Positions 17,561 through 28,399 of a stretch of DNA of 64,000 bases are shown piece after piece; position 1 is the first letter of the stretch; each line of letters begins with the position of its first letter. The stretch spans positions 1-64,000 of the forward strand of contig NZ_MJAJ01000018.1 in the NCBI RefSeq assembly GCF_001746365.1. The letters run 5' to 3'. A program made the translations under genes and the position numbers. A model generated the notes under the pieces. The model was not told the DNA's origin and searched no databases. It saw only the letters and a list, made by a program, of their open reading frames with translations. This DNA comes from Streptomyces sp. LUP30. Its GTDB lineage: Bacteria; Actinomycetota; Actinomycetes; Streptomycetales; Streptomycetaceae.

Positions 17561-18676
17561 TCAACTTGGAACGGAAGACTCTCCCGGAAGAGTGATAAGA
17601 ATCCGGCAGCCCCGCTCGGATTCGGCCACTCCGATCCGGCCTCCGTGGAGATCGACCGCCCAACGGGCGATCGCCAGTCCCAGCCCCGTGCCGCCGTCGC
17701 TGCCCGGCCCGTGCGGCCGGCGGACTGCTCCCCGGTTGAACCGCTCGAACACGCGGTGCCACTCCGAGCGCGGAATGCCGGGCCCCTCGTCCAGGACCTC
17801 CAGCTCCAGCGACTCCGGCAGGGCCCCGCGCCGCGCCTTCACCGTCACCCGTCCGTGCGGCGGGCTGTGCTTGACCGCGTTGTCGATCAGGTTGGCGACG
17901 ACCTGGTGGATGCGCTCCGGGTCCGCGTGCGCGGTCAGCTCCGGAGGGGTGACGTCCAGGTGCAGATGGACGTCCGTGCGGGTGTGGCTGCCGCCCGAGC
18001 CCATGGTGGCGCGGGCCGAGGCGACCATGTTGGCCTCCTTCAGCACGCCCGACAGATACGGCCACACCTCGAAGCGCCGTCTGCGCAGCGGGACGACGCC
18101 GTTGTCGAGCCGGGACAGGTCGAGGAGCGTCTCCACGAGCCGCCCGAGCCGCTCCGTCTGCTTCAGGGCGGTGCGCATCGTCTCGGTGTCGGCCTCGGCG
18201 ATGCCGTCGACGACGTTCTCCAGGACGGCGCGCAGCCCCGCGATGGGCGTGCGCAGCTCGTGCGAGACGTTGGCCACCAGCTCCTTGCGGTGCCGGTCCT
18301 GCGCCTCCAGCTCGTCCGCCATGACGTTGATCGTCTGAGCGAGGTCGCCCAGCTCGTCACGGCGGTTCTCGCTCACCCGGCGGGTGTAGTCGCCGTGCGA
18401 GATCGACCGGGCGACCGTGTTCATCTCACCCAGGGGCGCGGTGAGCGAATGCGCCACGAACTGCGTGATGAGCAGGGTGGCGATCATCGAGAAGACGGTG
18501 ATGAAGCGCAGCTCCGTCTTGGTGTGCACCGCGATCATCGACAGACCGGTGGTGATCAGCACCGAGATGACGACCAGCGCACCCAGTTTGGTCTTGATCG
18601 AGAACGGGCGTACGCCGCCCCAGGGCGCACCGGCTCCGGGGGCGGGGCTTCTCGGTCCGTCCGGCCCGGGACTCAT
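17561..18676 (-). CDS. Two-component sensor histidine kinase (HAMP/HisKA/HATPase)
   Basis: This 371-residue kinase has two closely spaced membrane helices (about 32-50 and 57-76) with only a few residues between them. There is therefore no real extracellular sensor domain, and it may sense within the membrane. A HAMP domain, the phosphoacceptor His139 in VSHELRTP, an N box (NLIDNAVKHSP) and G boxes (DEGPGIP, GGTGLGL) follow. ATG 18676 overlaps the response-regulator stop in an ATGA junction, so the pair is translationally coupled. It lies 302 bp upstream of kgd on the same strand. Confidence 0.92.
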   Translation of the reverse strand: MSPGPDGPRSPAPGAGAPWGGVRPFSIKTKLGALVVISVLITTGLSMIAVHTKTELRFITVFSMIATLLITQFVAHSLTAPLGEMNTVARSISHGDYTRRVSENRRDELGDLAQTINVMADELEAQDRHRKELVANVSHELRTPIAGLRAVLENVVDGIAEADTETMRTALKQTERLGRLVETLLDLSRLDNGVVPLRRRRFEVWPYLSGVLKEANMVASARATMGSGGSHTRTDVHLHLDVTPPELTAHADPERIHQVVANLIDNAVKHSPPHGRVTVKARRGALPESLELEVLDEGPGIPRSEWHRVFERFNRGAVRRPHGPGSDGGTGLGLAIARWAVDLHGGRIGVAESERGCRILITLPGESSVPS

Positions 18677-19413
18677 GGCGTCGGGGTCTCCAGCGCGTAG
18701 CCGACGCCGTGCACCGTGCGGATCCGCTCGGCGCCGATCTTCCGCCGCAGCGCCTTGATGTGGCTGTCGACCGTGCGGGTGCCGGAGGCGTCCGCCCAGT
18801 CCCACACCTCGGCCAGGAGCTGCTCGCGGGAGAGCACCGCGCGCGGGGTGTTCGCCAGGCAGACCAGGAGGTCGAACTCGGTGGGCGTGAGGTGCACGTC
18901 CTCCGAGCGCACCCGCACCCGGCGCTGCGCGTGGTCGATCTCCAGCTCGCCGAGCCGCAGGATCCCGCTGCGCGGCGTCGTCGCCGCGATCGCGGCCCGC
19001 TCCACCCGGCGCAGCAGCACGTGCACGCGTGCCGCCAGCTCCCGCATCGAGAAGGGCTTGGTCATGTAGTCGTCGGCGCCCACGCCGAGACCGACCAGCA
19101 TGTCGGTCTCGTCGTCGCGCGCGGTGAGCATCATGACCGGCACCGGACGGGCGGCCTGCACGCGGCGGCAGACCTCCAGGCCGTCGAAGCCGGGCAGCAT
19201 GATGTCGAGAATCAGCAGGTCGGGCTGCCAGGCCTCTGCCGTGTCCACGGCCGCCGGACCGTCGCCCGCCGTTTGCACGAGGAATCCCTCGGCGCGCAGG
19301 CGGGCGGCGATGGCGTCGACGATCGTCGGGTCGTCCTCGACGACCAGGACGCGCCGCTGCGCGCCCGGAGTCGCCGTCGCCGCGGTGTTCTGTGCGGTGT
19401 GTGTCTGCTCCAT
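18673..19413 (-). CDS. OmpR/PhoP-family response regulator
   Basis: This 246-residue regulator has a receiver domain with the acidic pocket EDD (26-28), phosphoacceptor Asp70 in LILDIMLPG and the conserved Lys in DYMTKPFS. A winged-helix DNA-binding domain follows (LTPTEFDLLVCLANTPRAVL and RTVDSHIKALRRKIG). It is the first gene of the two-gene operon with the kinase. It probably activates its own operon; a 7-bp dyad lies 66-88 bp upstream of the start. Confidence 0.93.
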   Translation of the reverse strand: MEQTHTAQNTAATATPGAQRRVLVVEDDPTIVDAIAARLRAEGFLVQTAGDGPAAVDTAEAWQPDLLILDIMLPGFDGLEVCRRVQAARPVPVMMLTARDDETDMLVGLGVGADDYMTKPFSMRELAARVHVLLRRVERAAIAATTPRSGILRLGELEIDHAQRRVRVRSEDVHLTPTEFDLLVCLANTPRAVLSREQLLAEVWDWADASGTRTVDSHIKALRRKIGAERIRTVHGVGYALETPTP

Positions 19414-19478
19414 CGCCCGCCCCTGAGTGTGCTTTCCGGAACCAGTGGGGTGGCCCCTTGATTGCGCATGACTGCGGT

Positions 19479-19501
19479 TGACGCCTAAATGATCGGCGTC
19501 A
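19479..19501. promoter_or_regulatory. Inverted repeat upstream of the response-regulator gene
   Basis: TGACGCC, a 9-nt gap and GGCGTCA form a perfect 7-bp dyad between the spermidine synthase-like stop and the regulator start. It could be an autoregulatory site or the terminator of the upstream gene. The A/T-rich gap (TAAATGATC) favours an operator over a stable hairpin. Confidence 0.35.
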
Positions 19502-19535
19502 GGGATGCAGCGTACGGGGAGTCACCACGGCTTTG

Positions 19536-20222
19536 CTATCCAGGTCGGACGGCGAGATGCACGACGTCCGGCACGCCTCGGGCAACCGGGATCTCTTCGG
19601 TACGCACCCGTTGGAACCCGGCATTCCCCAAGGTTCCCTCGAATTCCGGAGAGGGCTGGGCCGACCACACCGCCAGTACCCCGCCCGGTCTCAACACCCG
19701 CGCGCAGCCTGCGAGTCCGGTCGGCGAGTAGAGGCTGTCGTTGCCCTCGGTCACGGTCCAGTCGGGCCCGTTGTCGATGTCCAGGCATACCGCGTCGAAC
19801 GTGGCGGATGTCTCATTGACGAAGTCGAGCAGATCCGCTTCGACGATCTTCGTCCGCGGGTCGGCCAGGGCCGGGCCGGAAACGGCTGCCAGCGGCCCGT
19901 TCAGATGCCAGTCGATGACGGCGCGCTCGCGCTCCACCACCGTGACGGCGCTCCAGCGCGGATCGGCGGCGGCGTGTGCGAGGGAGAAGCCGACGCCCAG
20001 GCCGCCGATCAACAGGGCGGGGGCGGGGCGGTCGTCCAGCGTGTCCCGTGCCGCGTCGACCAGCAGCCGCTCCGAGCGGCCGTCCGAAGTGTCCATCAGG
20101 AAGCAGCCGTTGGCGATGATCTGGAGCAACTCGCCGTGCCGGCGCAGGACGACCTCGCCATGAGGGCCCTCGCGGCGGTCCAGGACCTCCGGTGCGCCGG
20201 GGATGTCGTACGGGATGGCCAT
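19536..20222 (-). CDS. Spermidine synthase-like methyltransferase-fold protein
   Basis: This 228-residue protein has the Rossmann-like fold of polyamine aminopropyltransferases: a glycine-rich LIGGLGVGFSL motif, VTVVERE for the ribose-binding acid, and DAVCLDIDNGPDW after it. It is shorter than true spermidine synthases and lacks an obvious N-terminal beta domain, so it may be a relative with another substrate. ATG 20222 is chosen because conserved sequence begins there and an AGGA lies 7 bases upstream; an upstream in-frame start would add unlike residues. It is divergent from the rhomboid-like gene. Confidence 0.7.
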   Translation of the reverse strand: MAIPYDIPGAPEVLDRREGPHGEVVLRRHGELLQIIANGCFLMDTSDGRSERLLVDAARDTLDDRPAPALLIGGLGVGFSLAHAAADPRWSAVTVVERERAVIDWHLNGPLAAVSGPALADPRTKIVEADLLDFVNETSATFDAVCLDIDNGPDWTVTEGNDSLYSPTGLAGCARVLRPGGVLAVWSAQPSPEFEGTLGNAGFQRVRTEEIPVARGVPDVVHLAVRPG

Positions 20223-20256
20223 CGGTCCATCCTGGCAGTTCCCTGACCGTTTGTTG

Positions 20257-20268
20257 AGGGAATTCCCT
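20257..20268. promoter_or_regulatory. 12-bp palindrome in a divergent promoter region
   Basis: AGGGAATTCCCT is a perfect palindrome in the 216-bp region between the divergent spermidine synthase-like and rhomboid-like genes. A second CAGGGAA half-site on the minus strand (about 20239-20245) raises the chance of a two-site operator. Confidence 0.3.
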
Positions 20269-20438
20269 GGGCGTCGGACGAGGTTGACGCACGCCCGTTC
20301 GGGAACGGTGCGAGACGGATGAGAAAAAGCCCGGAGAACTCTCAGAGCTTCCTGTGAATCGGCGCGCACGTGGCGTCGGTCACAGACAGCGGACGCCCGG
20401 GCCGCGAAGGGTGGGGGAAACGGAAGGAGCGCCTCTCA

Positions 20439-21293
20439 GTGGAACGCACGGCCTCCCCCATGAGCCCGCCCCCGCCCGGCGCTCGTGAACTGCCCGGCGC
20501 TCGTGAACTGCCCGACGCGCGTGAACTGCCCGACATCCGCGAGCTGTCCGACGCCTGCGAGCTGTCCGACGTCCCGGGGCTCCTGGACGGCATACCGGGG
20601 CAGCGCACCCCGCCGCCCGTCCGGCCGCCTGTCCCGCCGCCCGCCGGGGCGAGCACCGGGCCCCGCGCCCGCACGAGGCGCCGGATCCCGGTTCCGGTTC
20701 CCTTCACTCTCGGCTACGCGGCCGTCCTCGCCGTCACCTCGTATCTCGCGGAGCACCTCGACCCCGCTCTCGTGTACACCCTGCTCCAGGGCTCCAGCAC
20801 CGACGTGGCGCATCTGGTGCAGACGCCGGCGCCGGTGCTGGCCGCCAGCGCGCTGTGGGTGGCGGGCGGCTTCGCCTCGCCCTTCACGCTCGCCTTCCTG
20901 GTCGTCCTCACGGGGCTGGAACGGCGCGTCGGCGGCGCACGCACGGCCGTCGTCTTCCTGCTCGGCCATGTCCTGGCCACCCTCGCCACCGAGGTCCCGG
21001 TCGGCCTGGCCGTCCTGGTGGGGCGGCTGCCCGACAGCTCGCTGCACCGCCTCGACTACGGCATCAGCTTCGGCGTCGCCGCCTGCGTGGGCGCGCTGGC
21101 GGGGCTGCTGCGGCCATGGCTGCGCTGGCCCCTGCTGAGCGCCTTCGGTGCGATGCTGCTGCAGGACCTGCTCGCCTTCACCGACCCGATGACCGACTGG
21201 GGGCACCTGATCGCGCTGGCGATAGGCGTCGCCGCCTGGCCCTGGGTGCGCCGCTGGGACCGCGCCCGGCCGCCCGCCGCGTCCGCCGCCTGA
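20439..21293 (+). CDS. Rhomboid-like integral membrane protein
   Basis: This 284-residue protein has a cytoplasmic N-terminus with five copies of a six-residue unit (GARELP, DARELP, DIRELS and so on) and a Pro-rich stretch. About six hydrophobic helices follow, starting at PFTLGYAAVLAVTSYLA and ending at HLIALAIGVAAWPWV. The arrangement resembles Streptomyces rhomboid-like proteins; I do not see the Ser-His catalytic pair of active rhomboid proteases, so activity is doubtful. GTG 20439 is preferred because AAGGAG lies 9 bases upstream; an earlier in-frame GTG at 20370 lacks such a site. Confidence 0.65.
   Translation: MERTASPMSPPPPGARELPGARELPDARELPDIRELSDACELSDVPGLLDGIPGQRTPPPVRPPVPPPAGASTGPRARTRRRIPVPVPFTLGYAAVLAVTSYLAEHLDPALVYTLLQGSSTDVAHLVQTPAPVLAASALWVAGGFASPFTLAFLVVLTGLERRVGGARTAVVFLLGHVLATLATEVPVGLAVLVGRLPDSSLHRLDYGISFGVAACVGALAGLLRPWLRWPLLSAFGAMLLQDLLAFTDPMTDWGHLIALAIGVAAWPWVRRWDRARPPAASAA
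20478..20567 (+). repeat. 18-bp coding tandem repeat, five units
   Basis: Five in-frame 18-bp units encode six-residue repeats (x-A-R-E-L-P/S). The first two units are identical at the DNA level and the later ones diverge, so expansion at the 5' side is probably recent. They lie in the cytoplasmic N-terminal tail of the rhomboid-like protein. Confidence 0.85.
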
Positions 21294-21365
21294 CCCGGGC
21301 GCCGCTTCCCTGGCGGCTCGGCCCGCCGTCCGGGCCGCGGCCGGCTCCGCCGCGCGATCGGCCGC

Positions 21366-22157
21366 TCACGGCGTCCGGACGTACGGCGTCAGCGTGGTGA
21401 GGGCGCGGAAACCCAGCGCGCGCAGCAGGGGCGCGCTGTCGGCCGAGGCGTCCACATGGACGTACGGGATGCCGCGCTCGGCCGCGAGAGCGAGGCGCGC
21501 GGCGACAGACGCCCGGTACAGGCCCCTGCCCCGCCACCCGGCGAGCGTCGCGCCGCCCATCAGCGTCGCGAACCGCGTGCCCGGGCGCACCGAAAACCAG
21601 GCCGCCGAGACCATCGCGCCGTCCGCCTCCGCCACCAGGATCACCGTGTCGTGCGGGCCGGAGGCGACCCGTGCGAGCAGATCGTCGCCGAGTCCGCTCA
21701 GGTCCAGCCCCCAGATCTCGGACTGCAGCGCCGCGACGGCCCGCAGGTCGGCCTCGGCGGTCACCCGGCGCAGCGTCACGCCCGGCGGCAGCGACGGACC
21801 GGCCCGGCGCGCGTCCACGTCCGCGACGACGGCGGCCAGGACCGTCTCGGGCGCCCCGGGCGTGAAGCCCGCCGCACGCAGCCGGTCCGGCAGGTCGGCC
21901 GGGAGGTCGTGGCCGCGCAGCCGCCACTCCACCGCCTCGCCGCGCGCGCCGAAGAACTCCCGCTGCCGGACGATGAGCTCGTCCAGCTCGCGACCGCTCA
22001 GCCCCAGGTCCCGTGGCGCGGTCAGCAGGGCCCGCAGCGGGCCCGCGATGCGGGTCGGCGGTCCGTCGGGCGCATGGAGGACCGCGGTGGGCGGAGCGCC
22101 CCGCAGCTCGGCGTCGTAGGCCCCGAGCAGGGTCCGCGTGATCGACGAGTCCGTCAT
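21366..22157 (-). CDS. GNAT-family N-acetyltransferase
   Basis: This 263-residue protein has the acetyl-CoA-binding GNAT motif A in its C-terminal half (GGATLAGWRGRGLYRASVAAR) and the beta-5/alpha-4 region (VHVDASADSAPLLRALGF). The N-terminal 140 residues form a second, degenerate GNAT-like region. ATG 22157 is the first start after the upstream DUF5954-type stop at 22196. The 39-bp gap on the same strand suggests an operon. The acceptor substrate cannot be told. Confidence 0.8.
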   Translation of the reverse strand: MTDSSITRTLLGAYDAELRGAPPTAVLHAPDGPPTRIAGPLRALLTAPRDLGLSGRELDELIVRQREFFGARGEAVEWRLRGHDLPADLPDRLRAAGFTPGAPETVLAAVVADVDARRAGPSLPPGVTLRRVTAEADLRAVAALQSEIWGLDLSGLGDDLLARVASGPHDTVILVAEADGAMVSAAWFSVRPGTRFATLMGGATLAGWRGRGLYRASVAARLALAAERGIPYVHVDASADSAPLLRALGFRALTTLTPYVRTP

Positions 22158-22195
22158 GGACGAGGACGATAGGCGACGTCCGCGGCCGCCGGCGG

Positions 22196-23215
22196 TCACT
22201 CGTCGTACTGGACGGTGCCGTTCTCGTGCAGTGTCGGGTGGAGCTTCATGGGGCCGTACTCGTCGGCGTCCGAGGGGCGGGGCGGTTCCGGGCCGTCCGG
22301 GCCCAGGCGGACCATCCGCTCGACGCGGCAGATGCGGAACACCCGGCCCTCCACGCTCGCCTCGTCGGCCCGGCCGGCGCTGCGGAACGCCTCCGCGGCC
22401 CGCGCGTACAGGGCCTTCTTGCGCTCGTCGAAGCGGTACAGCATGGCCCACACGCGGGCCATGCCCTCGTACAGCGAGCGGCGGGCCTCGTGCGGGGTGG
22501 CCGTGAGGGAGCCGCACGGGGTCCAGCCCGAGTCGTCCCGTTCGGCCACCGAGAAGCCGACCGGCAGCCGGACCACGTCCGGGTGCGTCCGGGCCGCCCG
22601 CGCGGAGTCCGTCCGCACGTCGGCGGGGAAATGCGCCCCCGTGTACGTGAAGTCGCGCAGCCCCAGGCGCAGGGCGCCCGCCATCGGTCCCTCGTCCCGG
22701 TCGGGGTCGAGGACGAAGCCCACGTCGGGGGAGGGGACGGCGCAGGGCTCCTCCCACGACGGGTCGAGGGCTTCCGGGTCGGTGGGCCGGGGCGGCTCCA
22801 GGCCGTCGTCGCCGGTGCGGGCGAACTCGTCGCCGCGCACCACCCGGTAGCGCACCCCCAGCGCCTCCACCTCGTCGGCCGGGGCCCGCTCCAGCACGGC
22901 GACGGCCGCCAGCAGGGCGCGCCGGGCGGCCGGATCGCCCGCGCCGTCCTTCGCCTTGAACCACAGGTGGGAGTTCAGTCCGTCCCGGGCCTGCTGGGGC
23001 ATGGTGTCGACCACCGGCTTCAGCAGCCGCCAGCGCGGCTCCGCGGCCGCCGGGTCCAGCCTGGCGACGCCGAAGACGGGCCCGCGCAGCGCGATGTGCG
23101 GATAGCGCCGGGACGCCTCGACGGCGTCCGCCTCCGTCACCCAGGCGACGGGGTCGTCCCGGCGGACCAGCTCCGCGTGCAGGGCGTCCAGGCGTCGCTT
23201 CCAGTCATCGGTCAT
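22196..23215 (-). CDS. DUF5954-type conserved protein
   Basis: This 339-residue soluble protein is rich in Asp, Arg and Pro (for example RRYPHIALRGPVFGVARL and RRSLYEGMARVWAMLYRFDERKKAL) and matches my memory of the Streptomyces DUF5954 family. No catalytic motif or membrane segment is visible. It precedes the GNAT gene by 39 bp on the same strand. Function unknown. Confidence 0.6.
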   Translation of the reverse strand: MTDDWKRRLDALHAELVRRDDPVAWVTEADAVEASRRYPHIALRGPVFGVARLDPAAAEPRWRLLKPVVDTMPQQARDGLNSHLWFKAKDGAGDPAARRALLAAVAVLERAPADEVEALGVRYRVVRGDEFARTGDDGLEPPRPTDPEALDPSWEEPCAVPSPDVGFVLDPDRDEGPMAGALRLGLRDFTYTGAHFPADVRTDSARAARTHPDVVRLPVGFSVAERDDSGWTPCGSLTATPHEARRSLYEGMARVWAMLYRFDERKKALYARAAEAFRSAGRADEASVEGRVFRICRVERMVRLGPDGPEPPRPSDADEYGPMKLHPTLHENGTVQYDE

Positions 23216-23345
23216 ACGCGCATTGTGGTCGGGCCGCAGGGCGGTACGGGGCGAATGCCGGAAGTGGGCGGGGTACGGGCAGGGGGCGTGAGGGGCGTGC
23301 CCCGTCGTGCGGCGCCCAGGGGTGCGCCCCCAGGGCCGCCGGACG

Positions 23346-24002
23346 TCACCTTCGTGCGGCTCCCGTGAACTTGGCGCTGGTCAACGGCGACTCGACGCGC
23401 CACCCCAGCGACTCGTACAGTGCCCGCCCCTGCGGTGTCGCCCCCAGAATGCCGGTCCGGGCGCCCTGCTCGGCCGCCGCGTGGTGCAGGGTGCGCATCA
23501 CGAGGGCGCCGAGTCCGCGGCGGCGGTGGCCGGGGGAGGTCTCGATCTGGTCGACGACCGCCGTGACGCCCGTCGGGGCTGTCTGCCCGCGCGCCGCCAG
23601 GGAGCCGTCCGGGGCGGCGACCATCGTGCGCGTGACGCCGCCCCGTGACCAGGTGCGGGTCCGGTAGCCGTCGGGGGCGGGGCCGGGCGGGGTGTCCGGG
23701 AGCGGGGCCGTCATCAGGAAGCCGGGCTCGGGGTCGATCCACCAGCCGGGCCCCAGCCAGGGTCCGACCACGGCCGGGTCGGCGAACACCTTCAGCCAGA
23801 CGCCGGCCCCCGTCACCGCGCCCGCCACGTTCCGCACGGTCGGCTCCGTCACCGCGTCGTTCGTGTCGCCGAGCACATGCCGGGTGGCGTGCTCGACGCC
23901 CGTTCCCACGTCGACGGTCCAGCCCCAGGGCTCGGCCACGGGCGGAGCCGCACCCCGCGACACGACCCACCCGTCCACCCATGCCTGGACGAAACGATCC
24001 AT
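23346..24002 (-). CDS. GNAT-family N-acetyltransferase
   Basis: This 218-residue protein carries GNAT motif A at ETSPGHRRRGLGALVMRTL and motif B at GATPQGRALYESLGW. The N-terminal 120 residues are Gly/Pro-rich and may form the acceptor-binding half. It is divergent from lon and shares the 190-bp region that holds the HAIR-like operator, so heat-shock-linked control is possible but unproven. Confidence 0.8.
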   Translation of the reverse strand: MDRFVQAWVDGWVVSRGAAPPVAEPWGWTVDVGTGVEHATRHVLGDTNDAVTEPTVRNVAGAVTGAGVWLKVFADPAVVGPWLGPGWWIDPEPGFLMTAPLPDTPPGPAPDGYRTRTWSRGGVTRTMVAAPDGSLAARGQTAPTGVTAVVDQIETSPGHRRRGLGALVMRTLHHAAAEQGARTGILGATPQGRALYESLGWRVESPLTSAKFTGAARR

Positions 24003-24150
24003 GCCGACCCCCTGAGCGCGGTTATGTAAGCGTCATACTGCCTGTTGAGCTATTACCTCCGACGGTATGCCCGAAGCGGTCCGCCGCGACAGCCTTGATC
24101 GCCCACAGCGAACGCGCGGGAGTTCGGGGAACATTCAAAGGCTCACGGGC

Positions 24151-24171
24151 ATTGAGTCGGCATAGCTCAAC
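24151..24171 (+). promoter_or_regulatory. HAIR-like HspR operator upstream of lon
   Basis: ATTGAGT, seven bases, then GCTCAAC matches the HspR-binding HAIR consensus CTTGAGT-N7-ACTCAAG at 11 of 14 positions with the exact 7-bp spacing. It ends 21 bp before the lon ATG. HspR repression of lon is established in Streptomyces, so the site very probably makes this lon heat-inducible. Confidence 0.82.
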
Positions 24172-24192
24172 TTGACTGCCGAAGGGGAGATC

Positions 24193-26613
<2,421 letters not shown>

Positions 26614-26630
26614 CGGACGCCGCGGGACGG

Positions 26631-26672
26631 CACGGCCCGGGTCCCGTGAGGGAGGCCCGGGCCCTCGCCGTG
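26631..26672 (+). terminator. Hairpin after lon
   Basis: CACGGCCCGGG at 26631-26641 can pair with CCCGGGCC (26656-26663) and GCCGTG (26667-26672) around a G/A-rich loop. It begins 18 bp after the lon stop and has no T-tract. Confidence 0.5.
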
Positions 26673-26685
26673 TCCGGGACACGGC
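26667..26685. promoter_or_regulatory. 19-bp perfect palindrome upstream of marR
   Basis: GCCGTGTCC-G-GGACACGGC is a perfect 9-1-9 dyad, 84 bp before the MarR-family start. Its length and perfection fit a dimeric winged-helix regulator, and autoregulation by the MarR protein is the simplest idea. Part of it could also pair in the lon terminator. Confidence 0.45.
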
Positions 26686-26768
26686 CCTGCGAAGCGCCGC
26701 CGACCTGTGCCTGGGGAATACTTGAGCGCTGCGCGACCGCGGCGACCGGTGAGATCAGGGGTGCTGAC

Positions 26769-27251
26769 GTGCACGAGGACACGAACGACGACGCACGGTC
26801 GTCGCGCGGTGTGGAGCAGGGCGACCGGGAGTTCCTCTCCCTGGAGCGGGAGCTCACGGTGCTGCTGCGCCGCGCCCGTGCCAACCAGGGGGAGATGGCC
26901 CGCGAGGTCCATCCGGACCTGGAGTCCGCCGCCTACGGGCTGCTCGTCCGCCTCGAGGAGTGCGGCCGCCAGCGTGCCACGGAGCTCGCCGCCTACATCG
27001 GCGTCGGCAAGGCCACCATGTCCCGGCAGCTGCGGGCCCTGGAACAGCTCGGCCTGGTCGCCCGCGCACCGGACCCGGCGGACGGCCGCGCCTGGCTGGT
27101 CGACCTCACCGAGGAGGGCCGCAGCCGGGTGAGCCGGGTCCGCGAGGCCCGGCGCGAGCGGTACGTCAGCCACTTCTCCCATTGGGACCGCACCGAGGTC
27201 GCCGAGCTGGCCCGGCTGCTGCAGCAGCTGAACCGCGGCATGGAGAAGTAA
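26769..27251 (+). CDS. MarR-family transcriptional regulator
   Basis: This 160-residue winged-helix protein has the recognition region ELAAYIGVGKATMSRQLRAL and the wing segment DPADGRAWLVDLTEEGR typical of MarR. GTG 26769 is placed by an AGGGG site 7 bases upstream. It is convergent with the PP2C-like gene, only 18 bp apart. The ligand and targets are unknown; the 19-bp palindrome upstream is a candidate operator. Confidence 0.9.
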   Translation: MHEDTNDDARSSRGVEQGDREFLSLERELTVLLRRARANQGEMAREVHPDLESAAYGLLVRLEECGRQRATELAAYIGVGKATMSRQLRALEQLGLVARAPDPADGRAWLVDLTEEGRSRVSRVREARRERYVSHFSHWDRTEVAELARLLQQLNRGMEK

Positions 27252-27269
27252 CCCCGGCCGGACGCCGTT

Positions 27270-28061
27270 TCACAGGTGCGCGTACACCACCGTCGCGTCG
27301 TCGTGTGTCTTCGCCCGGGCCAGGCGGGGGCGGCCGGCGTCGTCGTCCGCCCGTTCCAGTCGCCGGACCCGCTCCACCAGGGACCGGGCCCCCTCCTCGC
27401 GGACCAGGGCGAGCAGGTCGGACCAGTCGCCCTCGTGGAAGAGCTCCGTCCAGCGGGCGGCCCCGTCCGACAGGGCGGCCAGCGCGGCGACCTCGGCGCG
27501 TGGCACCGCGCCCGTCACCGCGCGGGCGGCCGCCGAAGGGTCGGCCGCGGCCGTGAAGAACCCGCCCTCCTTGTTGCGCAGGGTGCCGTCCACGACGGCG
27601 GCGCTCCGCAGCAGGGACCGCGGCAGCCTCGCGAGCCGGTCGTCGCGCACGGGGGCGACCCCGCCGTCCGGCGACGCCAGCAGGAGCGTCGCGTCGCACA
27701 GGACCAGGTACTCGACGCTCTCCGGCGACCACCGCGCGAGGACCACCGTGGCCTGCGGTGTGCGCGGGTGAGAAAGGTCACAGGTGTCCGCGTGGGCCGC
27801 GGCGGTGCGCGCGATGGCGAGGGCGAGCGCCTCGGTCAGGGGAACATCCGGGAGCGAAACGGTCAGTTCGGTCAGGGCGCCGCCCAGCCGTGCCGTGAAC
27901 CAGGGGACCGAATGCAGACAGCCCGCGCCGTCCCGCGGCGGAGTCACCCCGTCCAGCAGGACGAGCGAACCGCCCTGCCCGGAGGCGGGAAGCCCGACGC
28001 TCGCGAAGTCCTCGTTGGGGCGGGCCGGATCGCCGCCGTCCGACACAAGTTCCGTGCGCAT
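27270..28061 (-). CDS. PP2C-like serine/threonine phosphatase domain protein
   Basis: This 263-residue protein has scattered PP2C metal-binding motifs: PNEDFASVG and LLDGVTPP near the N-terminus, LSDGAARW in the middle and HDDATVVYAHL at the C-terminus. The middle is Ala/Arg-rich. It is probably a cytosolic metal-dependent phosphatase or a degenerate relative. The start ATG 28061 has only a weak ribosome binding site; a start about 50 bases upstream is possible. It is divergent from the conservon. Confidence 0.7.
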   Translation of the reverse strand: MRTELVSDGGDPARPNEDFASVGLPASGQGGSLVLLDGVTPPRDGAGCLHSVPWFTARLGGALTELTVSLPDVPLTEALALAIARTAAAHADTCDLSHPRTPQATVVLARWSPESVEYLVLCDATLLLASPDGGVAPVRDDRLARLPRSLLRSAAVVDGTLRNKEGGFFTAAADPSAAARAVTGAVPRAEVAALAALSDGAARWTELFHEGDWSDLLALVREEGARSLVERVRRLERADDDAGRPRLARAKTHDDATVVYAHL

Positions 28062-28399
28062 CCGGCCAGTCTGCACGACCCCTTCACAGCCTTCGCAAAA
28101 GGCTGGCATCACTCCCCGAACGGGCGCACCGCCGCAGGTCAGACGCCTGTTTTGGGCGGGAATGAAGCACTCCGGGAAGGCGTGGCGGCGAATACTGCCA
28201 AAGCCCGCCGCCCACGTCCAACCGGCCTGCCGGGCAAGGCCGCCGCACACGCCAGGGGAACTTGCCCGCCAACTCCCCTCCGATGTTCACTCCTTCGGGT
28301 GGCGGGGCAAGCGATGCGCGGACCCCGCACACCGGCACTGGGAGGGTCGGGAACCGTACCGGACGTACGCGCCAGTTGACGGAGCGTCATATCCGGCCC
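28062..28399. other. Divergent intergenic region upstream of the conservon
   Basis: This 338-bp region between the PP2C-like gene and cvnA shows no convincing gene. CGTGGCGGCG (28181-28190) and CGCCGCCCACG (28205-28215) form an inverted repeat with one bulged base that could be a hairpin or operator. TTGACG at 28375-28380 is a good -35 hexamer, but no matching -10 follows at normal spacing. Confidence 0.35.
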
